From positions 205,576 to 269,575 of the forward strand of contig NZ_BBZJ01000018.1 of assembly GCF_001417775.1 (NCBI RefSeq): DNA of 64,000 bases, in the 5' to 3' direction. The DNA comes from Streptomyces sp. TP-A0356. GTDB taxonomy: Bacteria; Actinomycetota; Actinomycetes; Streptomycetales; Streptomycetaceae. The position numbers were made by a program, and so were the translations under genes. Below are positions 51,252 to 59,496 of the stretch, in pieces (position 1 is the first letter of the stretch; each line of letters begins with the position of its first letter). Below the pieces are notes generated by a model. It did not search any database and had not been told where the DNA came from. It saw only the letters and a program-made list of their open reading frames with translations.

Positions 51252-52295
51252 TCACCCGGCCGCGGACGACTCCTGACCCGGCATGCCCGCCACGCCGACC
51301 ACCTCGGCCCCGGCCGGACGCAGGGGACCGTCCAGCCCCGCCTGGGCGATGCGGACGCCCAACTGCGTGCGACTGGCCGCTCCCAGGGTCTCGGAGAGCC
51401 GGGCGATGTGCGCGCGGCAGGTACGGACGCTGATGCCCAGGCGCTCGGCGACCACCGCGTCCTGGTGCCCCTCCGCGAGCAGCGCCGCGATCGAGCGCTC
51501 CCGGTGCGTGATCCCGTCGATGCCCGTGTCCGGCAGCGGGGAGGTGAGCGGGATCGCGAGCCGCCACAGGCGCTCGAAGACCGTCACCAGATAGTCGATC
51601 ACGGCCGGATGACGCAGTTCCAGGGCGATCGTGCGGTCCGTGTTCGCCGGGATGAAGGCGACCGTGCGGTCGAAGACGATCATGCGCTCGGGCACCTCGT
51701 CCAGGGTGCGCGCCTGGGCCGCGTCCCCCATCAGCTCCATGTAGTTGTGCAGGCCCTGGCCGTGCCGGGCGACATGCGTGTACAGGTCGCGCATGCGCAC
51801 ACCCCGGCGGCGCATCTCCAGCGCCCGGTGCAGGCCCTCGGAGAGTTCGTCCTCGCGGCGGATGCCCCCCGGCTGCACCGTCAGCACCTCGACCGTGCAC
51901 TGCTCCGTGGCCTCGTCCATGGCGGCGCGGATCCGCGGCAGCCCGTCGAGGACGCGGATCGCCACGCCTTCCGCGGAGCCCTGCTCACGGCCGTCGAGCC
52001 CGGCGTACCACTCGACCGCGGCGACCGCCGTGCCGACCCGGGCCTGGCTCGCGCTGACCTCCTCGTGCATGCCGCGCAGCAGCCGGGTCATGACCTCCTG
52101 CGGGGAGGTCGGCACCAGCCAGTCCATGTCGTCGGGGTCGGGGTGCAGCAGCGCCAGCTCCAGCAGGCAGGGCACCGACGCGGCGTCGGCGCGGGGCACC
52201 CGGCCCCGGCGTACGGCCCGGGAGTACACGCGGTTGCCGGCCTCGCAGAGCCGGTCAGCGCCGTGCGGATGCGCGTCCGTCCCGTGCCCGGCCAT
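51252..52295 (-). CDS. TrmB-like/LuxR-type transcriptional regulator (second of a pair)
   Basis: 347 residues; the start ATG at 52295 has AGGAGT six bases upstream. It aligns end to end with the upstream paralogue: LCEAGNRVYSRAVRRGRVPR, TVEVLTVQPGG, GVRMRDLYTHVARHG, FDRTVAFIPANTDRTIALEL, and the HTH EGHQDAVVAERLGISVRTCR. The two genes converge with 62 bp between their stops, so they arose by inverted duplication or separate gain. The ribosome-binding site falls inside a 13 bp tandem repeat. Confidence 0.88.
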   Translation of the reverse strand: MAGHGTDAHPHGADRLCEAGNRVYSRAVRRGRVPRADAASVPCLLELALLHPDPDDMDWLVPTSPQEVMTRLLRGMHEEVSASQARVGTAVAAVEWYAGLDGREQGSAEGVAIRVLDGLPRIRAAMDEATEQCTVEVLTVQPGGIRREDELSEGLHRALEMRRRGVRMRDLYTHVARHGQGLHNYMELMGDAAQARTLDEVPERMIVFDRTVAFIPANTDRTIALELRHPAVIDYLVTVFERLWRLAIPLTSPLPDTGIDGITHRERSIAALLAEGHQDAVVAERLGISVRTCRAHIARLSETLGAASRTQLGVRIAQAGLDGPLRPAGAEVVGVAGMPGQESSAAG

Positions 52296-52301
52296 CTTCC
52301 A

Positions 52302-52352
52302 CTCCTGGCTCCGACTCCTGGCTCCGACCCCTGGCTACGACCCTGGCTCCGG
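52302..52352. repeat. Four tandem 12-13 bp units in the regulator leader
   Basis: CTCCTGGCTCCGA at 52302 and 52315, CCCCTGGCTACGA at 52328 and CCCTGGCTCCGG at 52341. On the coding (minus) strand the first two units carry AGGAGT; the nearest is the actual ribosome-binding site of the regulator, so copy number may tune its translation. Confidence 0.88.
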
Positions 52353-52949
52353 CGTCCTGCGCGACGCGGCTCATCAGCGACGTCCCTCCCACGTGCCCGG
52401 GCGCTCGCACACGGTGCCGCGTCCGCACGCCTTCGCAGCGCAACTATGCGCGGACCCGCTCGCCTCCGCAACACGGCTCCGCCGCCCCAACGCCCGTGAT
52501 CGCCCCGGAAGATCCCGGATCCTCCCCACCTCCGGAACTTCCGCTGCACGAAGCTGCCCGAGGCCACGCGCCCCCCGGCGCCGGGCGATCGTATGTGCTG
52601 CCGGAAATCACCGAGTGATCGGCGCGTCACATGACGCACTTACCGTCAGGCCATGGCGGACATGTTTGACGCACACGCGTTGGACGCATACGCGTTGCCT
52701 GACGCATGGGACCTCGTGCGACGCGGAGTCGCCCAGCGCGTACGGGCGTTGGAGGCCTGCCTCGCGGACGCGTACGGGCCCTGCCGCGCGGGCGGCCAGG
52801 GCATCGTCATCGGCCCCAGGGCCCGTCCCCGGTGCGACGGGGGTCGACACGAGTGCGGCGCAGGCGTGGGGAGGGCAGGGCGCCGGGGCCTGCCAGGACA
52901 TCACCCACCGGCCGTGGGCGCGGGGACACGGGCCACCGCCGTTGCGTGC
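52353..52949. other. 600 bp region; possible short decayed gene
   Basis: No firm gene. From 52653 the plus strand reads MADMFDAHALDAYALPDAWD and LVRRGVAQRVRALEACLADA with good codon bias for about 50 codons, then loses it. The start contains two 15 bp direct repeats (GACGCACACGCGTTG and GACGCATACGCGTTG). It may be a truncated or very short gene; no ribosome-binding site is visible. Confidence 0.35.
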
Positions 52950-52977
52950 CCTGGGCGGGCGTCGCCGCCCGCCCAGG
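52950..52977 (-). terminator. Terminator of the sugar-binding lipoprotein gene
   Basis: CTGGGCGGGCG and CGCCCGCCCAG form an 11 bp perfect stem with loop TCGC, immediately after the lipoprotein stop on the minus strand. Confidence 0.88.
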
Positions 52978-52979
52978 CG

Positions 52980-54116
52980 TCACCTCAGTCCGATCGCCGC
53001 GCAGTCCGCCTTGTACTTCGTGGTGCAGATGTCCTTGACGGTGTAGATGCCGTCCTGGATCACCGTGTCCTTGATGTTCTCCTTGGTGAGCGCGACCACC
53101 GGCACCAGCATCGACGGGATCTTCTTCTGCGTCGGGCTGTCGACCTTGTCGCGGGTCAGCGAGTCGAACTCGATCGAGCGGCCCTGGACCTTGGCCACCG
53201 CGATCTCGGCGGCGTTGCTCGCCTCCTCCGGGTACGACTTGTACACGCTCATGTACTGGTCGCCCGAGACGATCCGCTGCACCCCACCGAGCTCCGCGTC
53301 CTGCCCGGTCACCGGCGGGACCTTGCTGCTGCCCGCCTCCTTCAGCGCCTCGATGACGGCGCCGGCCATGGTGTCGTTGGCGGAGTAGACCGCGGCGATG
53401 TTGCTCAGTCCGACGGCCCGGATCGCCTCCTGCATGTTCGCCTTGGCGTTCTCCGGCTTCCAGTCCTTGGTGTCGTACGTCTTGACGATGTTGACCTTGC
53501 CCTGGAGCTCGGCGAGCGCGCCCGCCTTGAACTGCGCCGCGTTCGGGTCGGTGACCGAGCCGTTCATCATCACGATCTTGCCGGCCGAGGTCCTGGTGCC
53601 GAGCGCCTCAAGGAGGGCGCGGCCCTGCACCTGGCCGACCAGCTCGTTGTCGAAGGAGATGTAGGCGTCGATCGGGCCCTGGGCGAGCCGGTCGTAGGCG
53701 ATGACCGGAATGCCCGCGTCCTTGGCCTTCTGGACGCCCGAGGCGATGGCCTTGCTGTCCACCGCGTCGACCAGCAGGACGTCCACCTTGTCGGCGATCA
53801 TCTGGTCGAGCTGGTCGCTCTGCTTCGCCGGGTCCGCATCGGCGTTGGCGTAGACGACCTTGCCCTTGTTGTTGGTGAGGGAGGCGACCTGGCTCTTGAT
53901 GATGGGGTAGTCGAACTTCTCGTAACGCGTGTTCGCCTTCTCCGGCAGAAGGAGGCCCACCGTGATGTCGTTGCCCTTCTTCGGAGACGCGGAGCTGCTG
54001 CTTCCGCCGACTCCGCTGATCACGCCGCACGCGGCGAGCGAGACGGCCGACGCGGAAGCGGCCAGGGCTATGGCGGTACGGCGCACCGCGATCCTACGGG
54101 TGGTACGAGCGTTCAC
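52980..54116 (-). CDS. Sugar ABC transporter substrate-binding lipoprotein (XylF-like), orphan
   Basis: 378 residues from a GTG at 54116 with GGAAGG upstream. A lipoprotein signal peptide ends in the lipobox SLAAC (Cys30). The mature part is a periplasmic-binding-protein type I fold: GLLLPEKANTRYEKFDYPII, IPVIAYDRLAQGP, AAVYSANDTMAGAVIEAL and TGQDAELGGVQRIVSGDQYM as in xylose-binding proteins. A terminator follows directly and no ATPase or permease gene is present, so it must share a transporter encoded elsewhere or act as a sensor. Confidence 0.92.
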   Translation of the reverse strand: MNARTTRRIAVRRTAIALAASASAVSLAACGVISGVGGSSSSASPKKGNDITVGLLLPEKANTRYEKFDYPIIKSQVASLTNNKGKVVYANADADPAKQSDQLDQMIADKVDVLLVDAVDSKAIASGVQKAKDAGIPVIAYDRLAQGPIDAYISFDNELVGQVQGRALLEALGTRTSAGKIVMMNGSVTDPNAAQFKAGALAELQGKVNIVKTYDTKDWKPENAKANMQEAIRAVGLSNIAAVYSANDTMAGAVIEALKEAGSSKVPPVTGQDAELGGVQRIVSGDQYMSVYKSYPEEASNAAEIAVAKVQGRSIEFDSLTRDKVDSPTQKKIPSMLVPVVALTKENIKDTVIQDGIYTVKDICTTKYKADCAAIGLR

Positions 54117-54493
54117 ATCAGGTGCCTTCCGGGCGGGGGAGCAGCATTGCGACCCAGTGGCTGAAAGCCAACGCGGCGTCGGTATGCAGCGTCAAGAAGT
54201 ACGGGTTAACGAGATGGCAACAGCATCCTGTGGAAGTCAAGTGAAGACCAAGGGAGCGTCCTTCGCCGGTCGTTTCCAAACCTTCGCGCGATGAAGCTCT
54301 CGTCCCCCACCTGGGCGGATACCACGACCGACGGTTCGTCAACTCCCTTGCGTCACCTGCGTGTTCATCCGATCGCAGAGAGTGATCAAGATGGCGCCCG
54401 CGAGGGCCGCGGCAGTTGGGCATGCGGATGGTAAAGATCTGTACAACTCGCCCACGGGGCAGCAGGACGCGGACGGGTGACGTACCCGGACAG
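54117..54493. promoter_or_regulatory. Promoter region of the sugar-binding lipoprotein gene
   Basis: About 375 bases without a supported gene between the hspR terminator and the lipoprotein start. It is less GC-rich than the coding DNA. No catabolite-control palindrome was identified with confidence. Confidence 0.35.
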
Positions 54494-54528
54494 CGGAAGG
54501 GCCCTGAGGAAACCTCAGGGCCCTTCCG
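54494..54528 (-). terminator. Terminator of the dnaK operon
   Basis: A perfect 16 bp stem CGGAAGGGCCCTGAGG / CCTCAGGGCCCTTCCG with loop AAA, ten bases downstream of the hspR stop. Confidence 0.92.
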
Positions 54529-54537
54529 TGGCGTGGG

Positions 54538-54990
54538 TCAGTCCGTCTGCTGTGGTCGCTTCGGGCGCCACACCACCAGTGCGCTGGTCTGCTGGACCTC
54601 CTGGTACGGCACCAGATCGCGGCGGTAGGAGGCGTGGACCGCCGCCTCGCGCTGGCGCATCGCCGCCGCCGCGCCGTCCAGCGCGGCCTCCAGCTCCGCC
54701 ACCCGGGACTGGAGCGCGACGACCTGGTTCTCCAGTTCGATGATGCGTTTGATGCCGGCCAGGTTGATGCCCTCGTCCTGCGACAACTGCTGCACCTGAC
54801 GGAGCAGTTCGATGTCACGGGCCGAGTAGCGCCGGCCCCGGCCCGCGGTGCGGTCCGGGGACACGAGCCCCAGGCGGTCGTACTGGCGCAGCGTCTGCGG
54901 GTGCAGTCCGGAGAGCTGGGCAGCCACCGAGATGACGTAGACCGGGGTGTCCTCGGTCAGTTCGTACGGGTTGCGTCGACGGCCGTCCAT
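54538..54990 (-). CDS. hspR: Heat-shock repressor HspR
   Basis: 150 residues from the ATG at 54990; dnaJ stops four bases upstream, so the genes are coupled. MerR-type DNA-binding domain: VYVISVAAQLSGLHPQTLRQ and YDRLGLVSPDRTAGRGRRYS, then a coiled helix (IELENQVVALQSRVAELEAA). HspR binds HAIR operators with DnaK as co-repressor and represses dnaK and clpB; both have HAIR-like sites in this window. It is the last gene of the operon, giving autoregulation. Confidence 0.96.
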   Translation of the reverse strand: MDGRRRNPYELTEDTPVYVISVAAQLSGLHPQTLRQYDRLGLVSPDRTAGRGRRYSARDIELLRQVQQLSQDEGINLAGIKRIIELENQVVALQSRVAELEAALDGAAAAMRQREAAVHASYRRDLVPYQEVQQTSALVVWRPKRPQQTD

Positions 54991-54994
54991 CTCA

Positions 54995-56164
54995 TCATGC
55001 TCCCTTCGCGGCCTGGAACAGCTCCCCCCGCGGGTCCTCGCCCGCGGTGGCCTCGCGATACGCCTCCAGCGCGTCACGAGCCTTCCCCGACAGGTCCTTG
55101 GGGACACTCACCTCGATGGTGACCAGCAGGTCGCCGCGGGTGCCGTCCTTGCGGACCGCGCCCTTGCCGCGGGCGCGCATCGTGCGCCCGTTGGGCGTGC
55201 CCGGGGGCAGCTTCAGCGTCACCGGAGTCCCCCCGAGGGTGGGCACCCGGATGTCGGCGCCGAGCGCCGCCTCCGCGAACGTCACGGGCACGGTCACCGT
55301 CAGGTTGTCGTCCCTGCGGCCGAAGACGGGGTGCTGGTCCACGTGGACCACGACGTACAGGTCACCGGCCGGGCCGCCCCGCTCGCCGGGTGCGCCCTTG
55401 CCGCGCAGCCGGATGCGCTGCCCGTCGGACACGCCCGCGGGGATGCGGACCTGCATCGTCCGGGACGACTTCGCCCGGCCGCTGCCCTTGCAGACCTCGC
55501 ACGGGTTCTCCGCGATCAGACCGCGGCCCTTGCAGTCCGGGCAGGGGTCGGTCAGGGAGAAGCCACCGCCCGAGCCGCGCGCCACCTGGCCGGTGCCGAC
55601 GCAGGTCGGGCACACACGCGGCGTGCCGTTCTTGTCGCCGGTGCCCGAGCAGGCCTTGCAGGGCGACTGCGAGGACATGCGCAGCGGTACGGTCGCGCCG
55701 TCCACCGCCTCCATGAAGCTGAGCGTGACCTCGGACTCGATGTCCTGGCCGCGCCGCGGCTGCGTACGCGTGCCCGCGCCGCCGCCGCCGCGGTTGAACA
55801 GGCCCCCGAAGACGTCACCGATACCGCCGCCGAAGCTCCCTCCGGCGCCGCCCTGGCCGCCGAAGAGGTCGCCCAGGTCGAAGTTGAACGAGCCGCCCGC
55901 TCCGGGGCCGGGACGGAAGCCGCCGTTGCCGAAGAGGGCGCGGGCCTCGTCGTACTCCTTGCGCTTCTTGGGGTCGCCGAGCACGTCGTTGGCCTCGGAG
56001 ATCTCCTTGAAGCGCTCCTCCGCCCTGACGTTGCCCTTGTTGGCGTCCGGGTGGAACTCGCGGGCGAGCTTCCGGTAGGCCTTCTTGATCTCGGCCTCGG
56101 TGGCGTCCTTGGGGACGCCGAGGACCTTGTAGTAGTCCTTCTCGATGAAGTCCTTGGTGCTCAT
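54995..56164 (-). CDS. dnaJ: Co-chaperone DnaJ
   Basis: 389 residues. J-domain with HPD in REFHPDANKG, a long Gly/Phe-rich linker (about 75-150), four zinc-finger repeats CKACSGTG, CPTCVGTG, CPDCKGRG and CEVCKGSG, then the C-terminal substrate domain. It delivers clients to DnaK and stimulates its ATPase. Third gene of dnaK-grpE-dnaJ-hspR, 39 bp after grpE. Confidence 0.97.
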   Translation of the reverse strand: MSTKDFIEKDYYKVLGVPKDATEAEIKKAYRKLAREFHPDANKGNVRAEERFKEISEANDVLGDPKKRKEYDEARALFGNGGFRPGPGAGGSFNFDLGDLFGGQGGAGGSFGGGIGDVFGGLFNRGGGGAGTRTQPRRGQDIESEVTLSFMEAVDGATVPLRMSSQSPCKACSGTGDKNGTPRVCPTCVGTGQVARGSGGGFSLTDPCPDCKGRGLIAENPCEVCKGSGRAKSSRTMQVRIPAGVSDGQRIRLRGKGAPGERGGPAGDLYVVVHVDQHPVFGRRDDNLTVTVPVTFAEAALGADIRVPTLGGTPVTLKLPPGTPNGRTMRARGKGAVRKDGTRGDLLVTIEVSVPKDLSGKARDALEAYREATAGEDPRGELFQAAKGA

Positions 56165-56203
56165 CCCCGACGTCCCTCCTTCCCTACGCCTTGTTGATGT
56201 ACG

Positions 56204-56857
56204 TCAGCCCTCGTCCGGGCCACCGCTCTCCTTGTCGTCGCCCGCCTCGGTCGTCTCCTCGGCCTTGACCGTCTGCGCCCCCGGCTGCGGCTCGGCGACG
56301 GCCACCCGCGCGGGGCGGATGGTGCGTTCGCCGAAGCGATACCCGGGCTGCAGAATCGCCACGCACGTCGTCTCGGTGACGTCCGGCGCGTACGAGTGCA
56401 TCAGGGCCTCGTGGATGGTCGGGTCGAAGGGCTCGCCCTCCTTGCCGAACTGCTGCAGACCCATCTTGGCCGCGACGGTCTCCAGCGACTCGGCGACGGA
56501 CTTGAAGCCGCCGACGAGCTCGCCGTGCTCCCGCGCGCGGCCGATGTCGTCGAGCACGGGCAGGAGCTCGGTCAGGAGGTTCGCGATGGCGATCTCCTTG
56601 ACCGTGATCCGGTCGCGCTCGACGCGACGGCGGTAGTTCTGGTACTCGGCCTGGAGGCGCTGGAGGTCCGCCGTGCGCTCTCCGAGCGCCGTGCGCACCT
56701 GGTCCAACTGGGCCACCAGACCAGCGGTCTTCGCGTCCCCCGCCGGGGCCGCCGCCTCCTCCGGAGAGGGGGAGGCGGCCTTCGGCTCGGCGTCATCAGG
56801 GGTGGCGCCGGAGGGGACGTCGGGCTTCTCCTCGAAGCCCGGGGTCTCCTCCGTCAC
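56204..56857 (-). CDS. grpE: Nucleotide exchange factor GrpE
   Basis: 217 residues. After an acidic disordered N-terminus comes a long coiled helix (LVAQLDQVRTALGERTADLQ), the conserved core YRRRVERDRITVKEIAIANL, LPVLDDIGRA, and the C-terminal beta part VTETTCVAILQPGYRFGERT. It exchanges ADP on DnaK. Its ATG overlaps the dnaK stop (ATGA), so the two are translationally coupled. Confidence 0.96.
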   Translation of the reverse strand: MTEETPGFEEKPDVPSGATPDDAEPKAASPSPEEAAAPAGDAKTAGLVAQLDQVRTALGERTADLQRLQAEYQNYRRRVERDRITVKEIAIANLLTELLPVLDDIGRAREHGELVGGFKSVAESLETVAAKMGLQQFGKEGEPFDPTIHEALMHSYAPDVTETTCVAILQPGYRFGERTIRPARVAVAEPQPGAQTVKAEETTEAGDDKESGGPDEG

Positions 56858-58701
56858 GCGGCACCGTCCTTACGGTCCTCGTCGACGATCTCGGCGTCGA
56901 CGACGTCGTCGTCGGCCTTCGCCCGGCCGGCACCGGCGTCACCGGCACCGCCCGCGGCCTGCGCGGCCTGGGCGTCGGCGTACATGGCCTGGCCGAGCTT
57001 CTGCGAGACGGCCGCGACCTTCTCCGTGGCGGTGCGGATCTCGGCCGTGTCCTCGCCCTTCAGCTTCTCCTTGAGCTCGGCCACCGCGGTCTCGACCTCG
57101 GTCTTGATCTCGGCCGGGACCTTGTCCTCGTTGTCCTTGAGGAACTTCTCGGTCTGGTAGACCAGCTGCTCGCCCTGGTTGCGGGTCTCGGCGGCCTCGC
57201 GGCGGCGGTGGTCCTCCTCCGCGTACTGCTCGGCCTCCTGGCGCATCCGGTCGACCTCGTCCTTCGGGAGCGAGGAGCCGCCGGTGACGGTCATCTTCTG
57301 CTCCTTGCCGGTGCCGAGGTCCTTCGCCGTGACATGCATGATGCCGTTGGCGTCGATGTCGAAGGACACCTCGATCTGCGGGACGCCACGGGGCGCCGGC
57401 GGCAGACCGGTCAGCTCGAACATGCCGAGCTTCTTGTTGTACGCCGCGATCTCACGCTCGCCCTGGTAGACCTGGATCTGCACCGACGGCTGGTTGTCCT
57501 CGGCCGTGGTGAAGATCTCCGAGCGCTTGGTCGGGATCGTGGTGTTGCGCTCGATGAGCTTGGTCATGATGCCGCCCTTGGTCTCGATGCCGAGGGACAG
57601 CGGGGTCACGTCGAGGAGCAGGACGTCCTTGACCTCACCCTTGAGGACACCGGCCTGGAGCGAGGCGCCGATGGCGACGACCTCGTCCGGGTTCACACCC
57701 TTGTTGGCCTCCTTGCCGCCGGTCAGCTCCTTGACGAGCTCGGCGACGGCGGGCATCCGGGTGGAGCCACCGACGAGGACGACGTGGTCGATCTCGCCGA
57801 GCTGGATGCCGGCGTCCTTGATGACGTTGTGGAACGGCGTCTTGCAGCGCTCCAGCAGGTCGGCCGTCAGCTGCTGGAACTGAGCGCGGGTGAGCTTCTC
57901 GTCCAGGTGCAGCGGGCCCTCGGCGGACGCGGTGATGTAGGGCAGGTTGATCGAGGTCTCGGTGGACGAGGACAGCTCGATCTTGGCCTTCTCCGCGGCC
58001 TCACGGAGGCGCTGGAGGGCCATCTTGTCCTTGGACAGGTCCACGCCGTGACCGGACTGGAACTGCTTGACCAGGAAGTCGACGATGCGCTGGTCCCAGT
58101 CGTCACCACCGAGGTGGTTGTCACCGTTGGTGGCCTTCACCTCGACGACGCCGTCGCCGATCTCCAGGAGGGACACGTCGAAGGTGCCGCCACCGAGGTC
58201 GAAGACGAGGATGGTCTGGTCGTCCTTGTCGAGGCCGTACGCGAGCGCGGCCGCGGTGGGCTCGTTGACGATGCGCAGGACGTTGAGGCCCGCGATCTCG
58301 CCGGCCTCCTTGGTGGCCTGACGCTCGGAGTCGTTGAAGTACGCCGGGACCGTGATGACCGCGTCGGTCACCTTCTCGCCCAGGTACGCCTCCGCGTCCC
58401 GCTTCAGCTTCTGCAGGATGAACGCGGAGATCTGCTGCGGGTTGAAGTCCTTGCCGTCGAGCGAGATCTTCCAGTCGGTGCCCATGTGACGCTTCACGGA
58501 CCGGATGGTCCGATCGACGTTGGTGACCGCCTGGCGCTTGGCGACCTCACCGACCAGCACCTCGCCGTTCTTGGCGAAGGCGACGACGGACGGCGTGGTC
58601 CTGGCACCCTCGGCGTTGGTGATGACGGTGGGCTCGCCGCCCTCCAGAACGCTGACGACGGAGTTAGTCGTGCCCAGGTCGATGCCGACCGCACGTGCCA
58701 T
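56854..58701 (-). CDS. dnaK: Chaperone DnaK (Hsp70)
   Basis: 615 residues from the ATG at 58701 with GGAGGAATCG upstream; the longer frame runs through the operator region. The nucleotide domain has GIDLGTTNSVV near the start, VPAYFNDSERQATK, FDLGGGTFDVSLL and VLVGGSTRMPAV; the linker DVLLLDVTPLSLGIET and the substrate domain and lid follow. ATP-dependent folding chaperone, and co-repressor with HspR. First gene of the operon, under HAIR control. Confidence 0.98.
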   Translation of the reverse strand: MARAVGIDLGTTNSVVSVLEGGEPTVITNAEGARTTPSVVAFAKNGEVLVGEVAKRQAVTNVDRTIRSVKRHMGTDWKISLDGKDFNPQQISAFILQKLKRDAEAYLGEKVTDAVITVPAYFNDSERQATKEAGEIAGLNVLRIVNEPTAAALAYGLDKDDQTILVFDLGGGTFDVSLLEIGDGVVEVKATNGDNHLGGDDWDQRIVDFLVKQFQSGHGVDLSKDKMALQRLREAAEKAKIELSSSTETSINLPYITASAEGPLHLDEKLTRAQFQQLTADLLERCKTPFHNVIKDAGIQLGEIDHVVLVGGSTRMPAVAELVKELTGGKEANKGVNPDEVVAIGASLQAGVLKGEVKDVLLLDVTPLSLGIETKGGIMTKLIERNTTIPTKRSEIFTTAEDNQPSVQIQVYQGEREIAAYNKKLGMFELTGLPPAPRGVPQIEVSFDIDANGIMHVTAKDLGTGKEQKMTVTGGSSLPKDEVDRMRQEAEQYAEEDHRRREAAETRNQGEQLVYQTEKFLKDNEDKVPAEIKTEVETAVAELKEKLKGEDTAEIRTATEKVAAVSQKLGQAMYADAQAAQAAGGAGDAGAGRAKADDDVVDAEIVDEDRKDGAA

Positions 58702-58719
58702 TTCGATTCCTCCAGCTGA

Positions 58720-58740
58720 CTTGAGTGGAACAGGCTCAAG
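58720..58740. promoter_or_regulatory. HAIR-like operator 1 upstream of dnaK
   Basis: CTTGAGT, seven bases, GCTCAAG: one mismatch from the HAIR consensus. It is 19-40 bases upstream of the dnaK ATG, overlapping the transcript start region. Confidence 0.9.
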
Positions 58741-58771
58741 GATGCACGAGGGATCGGAACGAGTCAACAGA

Positions 58772-58792
58772 CCTGAGTCAGGCGGACTCAAC
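58772..58792. promoter_or_regulatory. HAIR-like operator 2 upstream of dnaK
   Basis: CCTGAGT, seven bases, ACTCAAC: two mismatches from the consensus. Spaced 52 bp from operator 1 (about five helical turns), so HspR dimers could bind on one DNA face. A TTGACT between them on the minus strand is the likely -35. Confidence 0.8.
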
Positions 58793-58857
58793 TTTTGTCC
58801 GACACTGAACTGCAAGCATGGGAACGCCGCAGGTCACGGCCGGGAAGGCCCCCGGAT

Positions 58858-59496
58858 TCAGGCGCTGGGGGCGCTCGCGACGACCAGCAGCGGGGCGAGC
58901 CTGCGCACCGCTCCGTCGATCTCGCGAGCGCACCCGTACAGCACATGGTGGGGCCTTCCCCAGGGGTCCGCGATCTCGTCCTCGTCCGGCGGGACCGGGG
59001 TGACGGCACCCCGGCGGGCGGCCGCGGCCGCCACCACGGCGTCGAAACCGCCCACGGACCGGTAACCGCCCGCGGCGCCCGGCTCTTCCCCGGCCCTCAC
59101 CCGGTCCCCCACCCCGTCGACTCCCCCGGAGGCGAGCCGCACGAACTCCTCCCCCGAGGCGAGCCGCACGAACTCCTTCAGTGTGAAACAGCGCCGCATC
59201 GCCGACGGCGCGAGCCGCACGGCGGCCTCCCGGTGCTCGCGGGCGAGCCCCAGGACCAGTGCCGCTCCCGCGACGAGCTGCGCGGTGAGCGGGCGGCCCG
59301 CGAAGCCGGAGCCGTCACCGCCCAGCTCCTCCAGCACCGCCCTGGTGGCGCTCTCCATGCCGGACCGGGGCCGTGCCTCGGTCCCGGCGCTCTCCGGCCG
59401 TACGGCCGAAGCTGCCGGAAGCCTGGCGGCCAGCAGCCGCTCGGCGAGCGCCGAGCGGTGCACATTGCCCGTGCAGACGAACAGGACCCGGGTCAC
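58858..59496 (-). CDS. Low-molecular-weight protein tyrosine phosphatase (Wzb-like)
   Basis: 212 residues. The active-site loop is CTGNVHRS with Cys8 and Arg14, and the general acid Asp lies in DEIADPWGRP. Between them is an insertion with a direct 9-residue repeat (EFVRLASG twice; DNA units 27 bp apart at 59131 and 59158). The ATG overlaps the stop of the BY-kinase (ATGA). It should dephosphorylate that kinase and other surface-polysaccharide proteins. Longer than the usual 150-residue family size because of the insertion. Confidence 0.9.
   Translation of the reverse strand: MTRVLFVCTGNVHRSALAERLLAARLPAASAVRPESAGTEARPRSGMESATRAVLEELGGDGSGFAGRPLTAQLVAGAALVLGLAREHREAAVRLAPSAMRRCFTLKEFVRLASGEEFVRLASGGVDGVGDRVRAGEEPGAAGGYRSVGGFDAVVAAAAARRGAVTPVPPDEDEIADPWGRPHHVLYGCAREIDGAVRRLAPLLVVASAPSA

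Noticed and set aside
52653..54164. 503-residue plus-strand frame
   Set aside because: Mostly antisense to the sugar-binding lipoprotein; only the first 50 codons or so look plausible, noted separately at low confidence.
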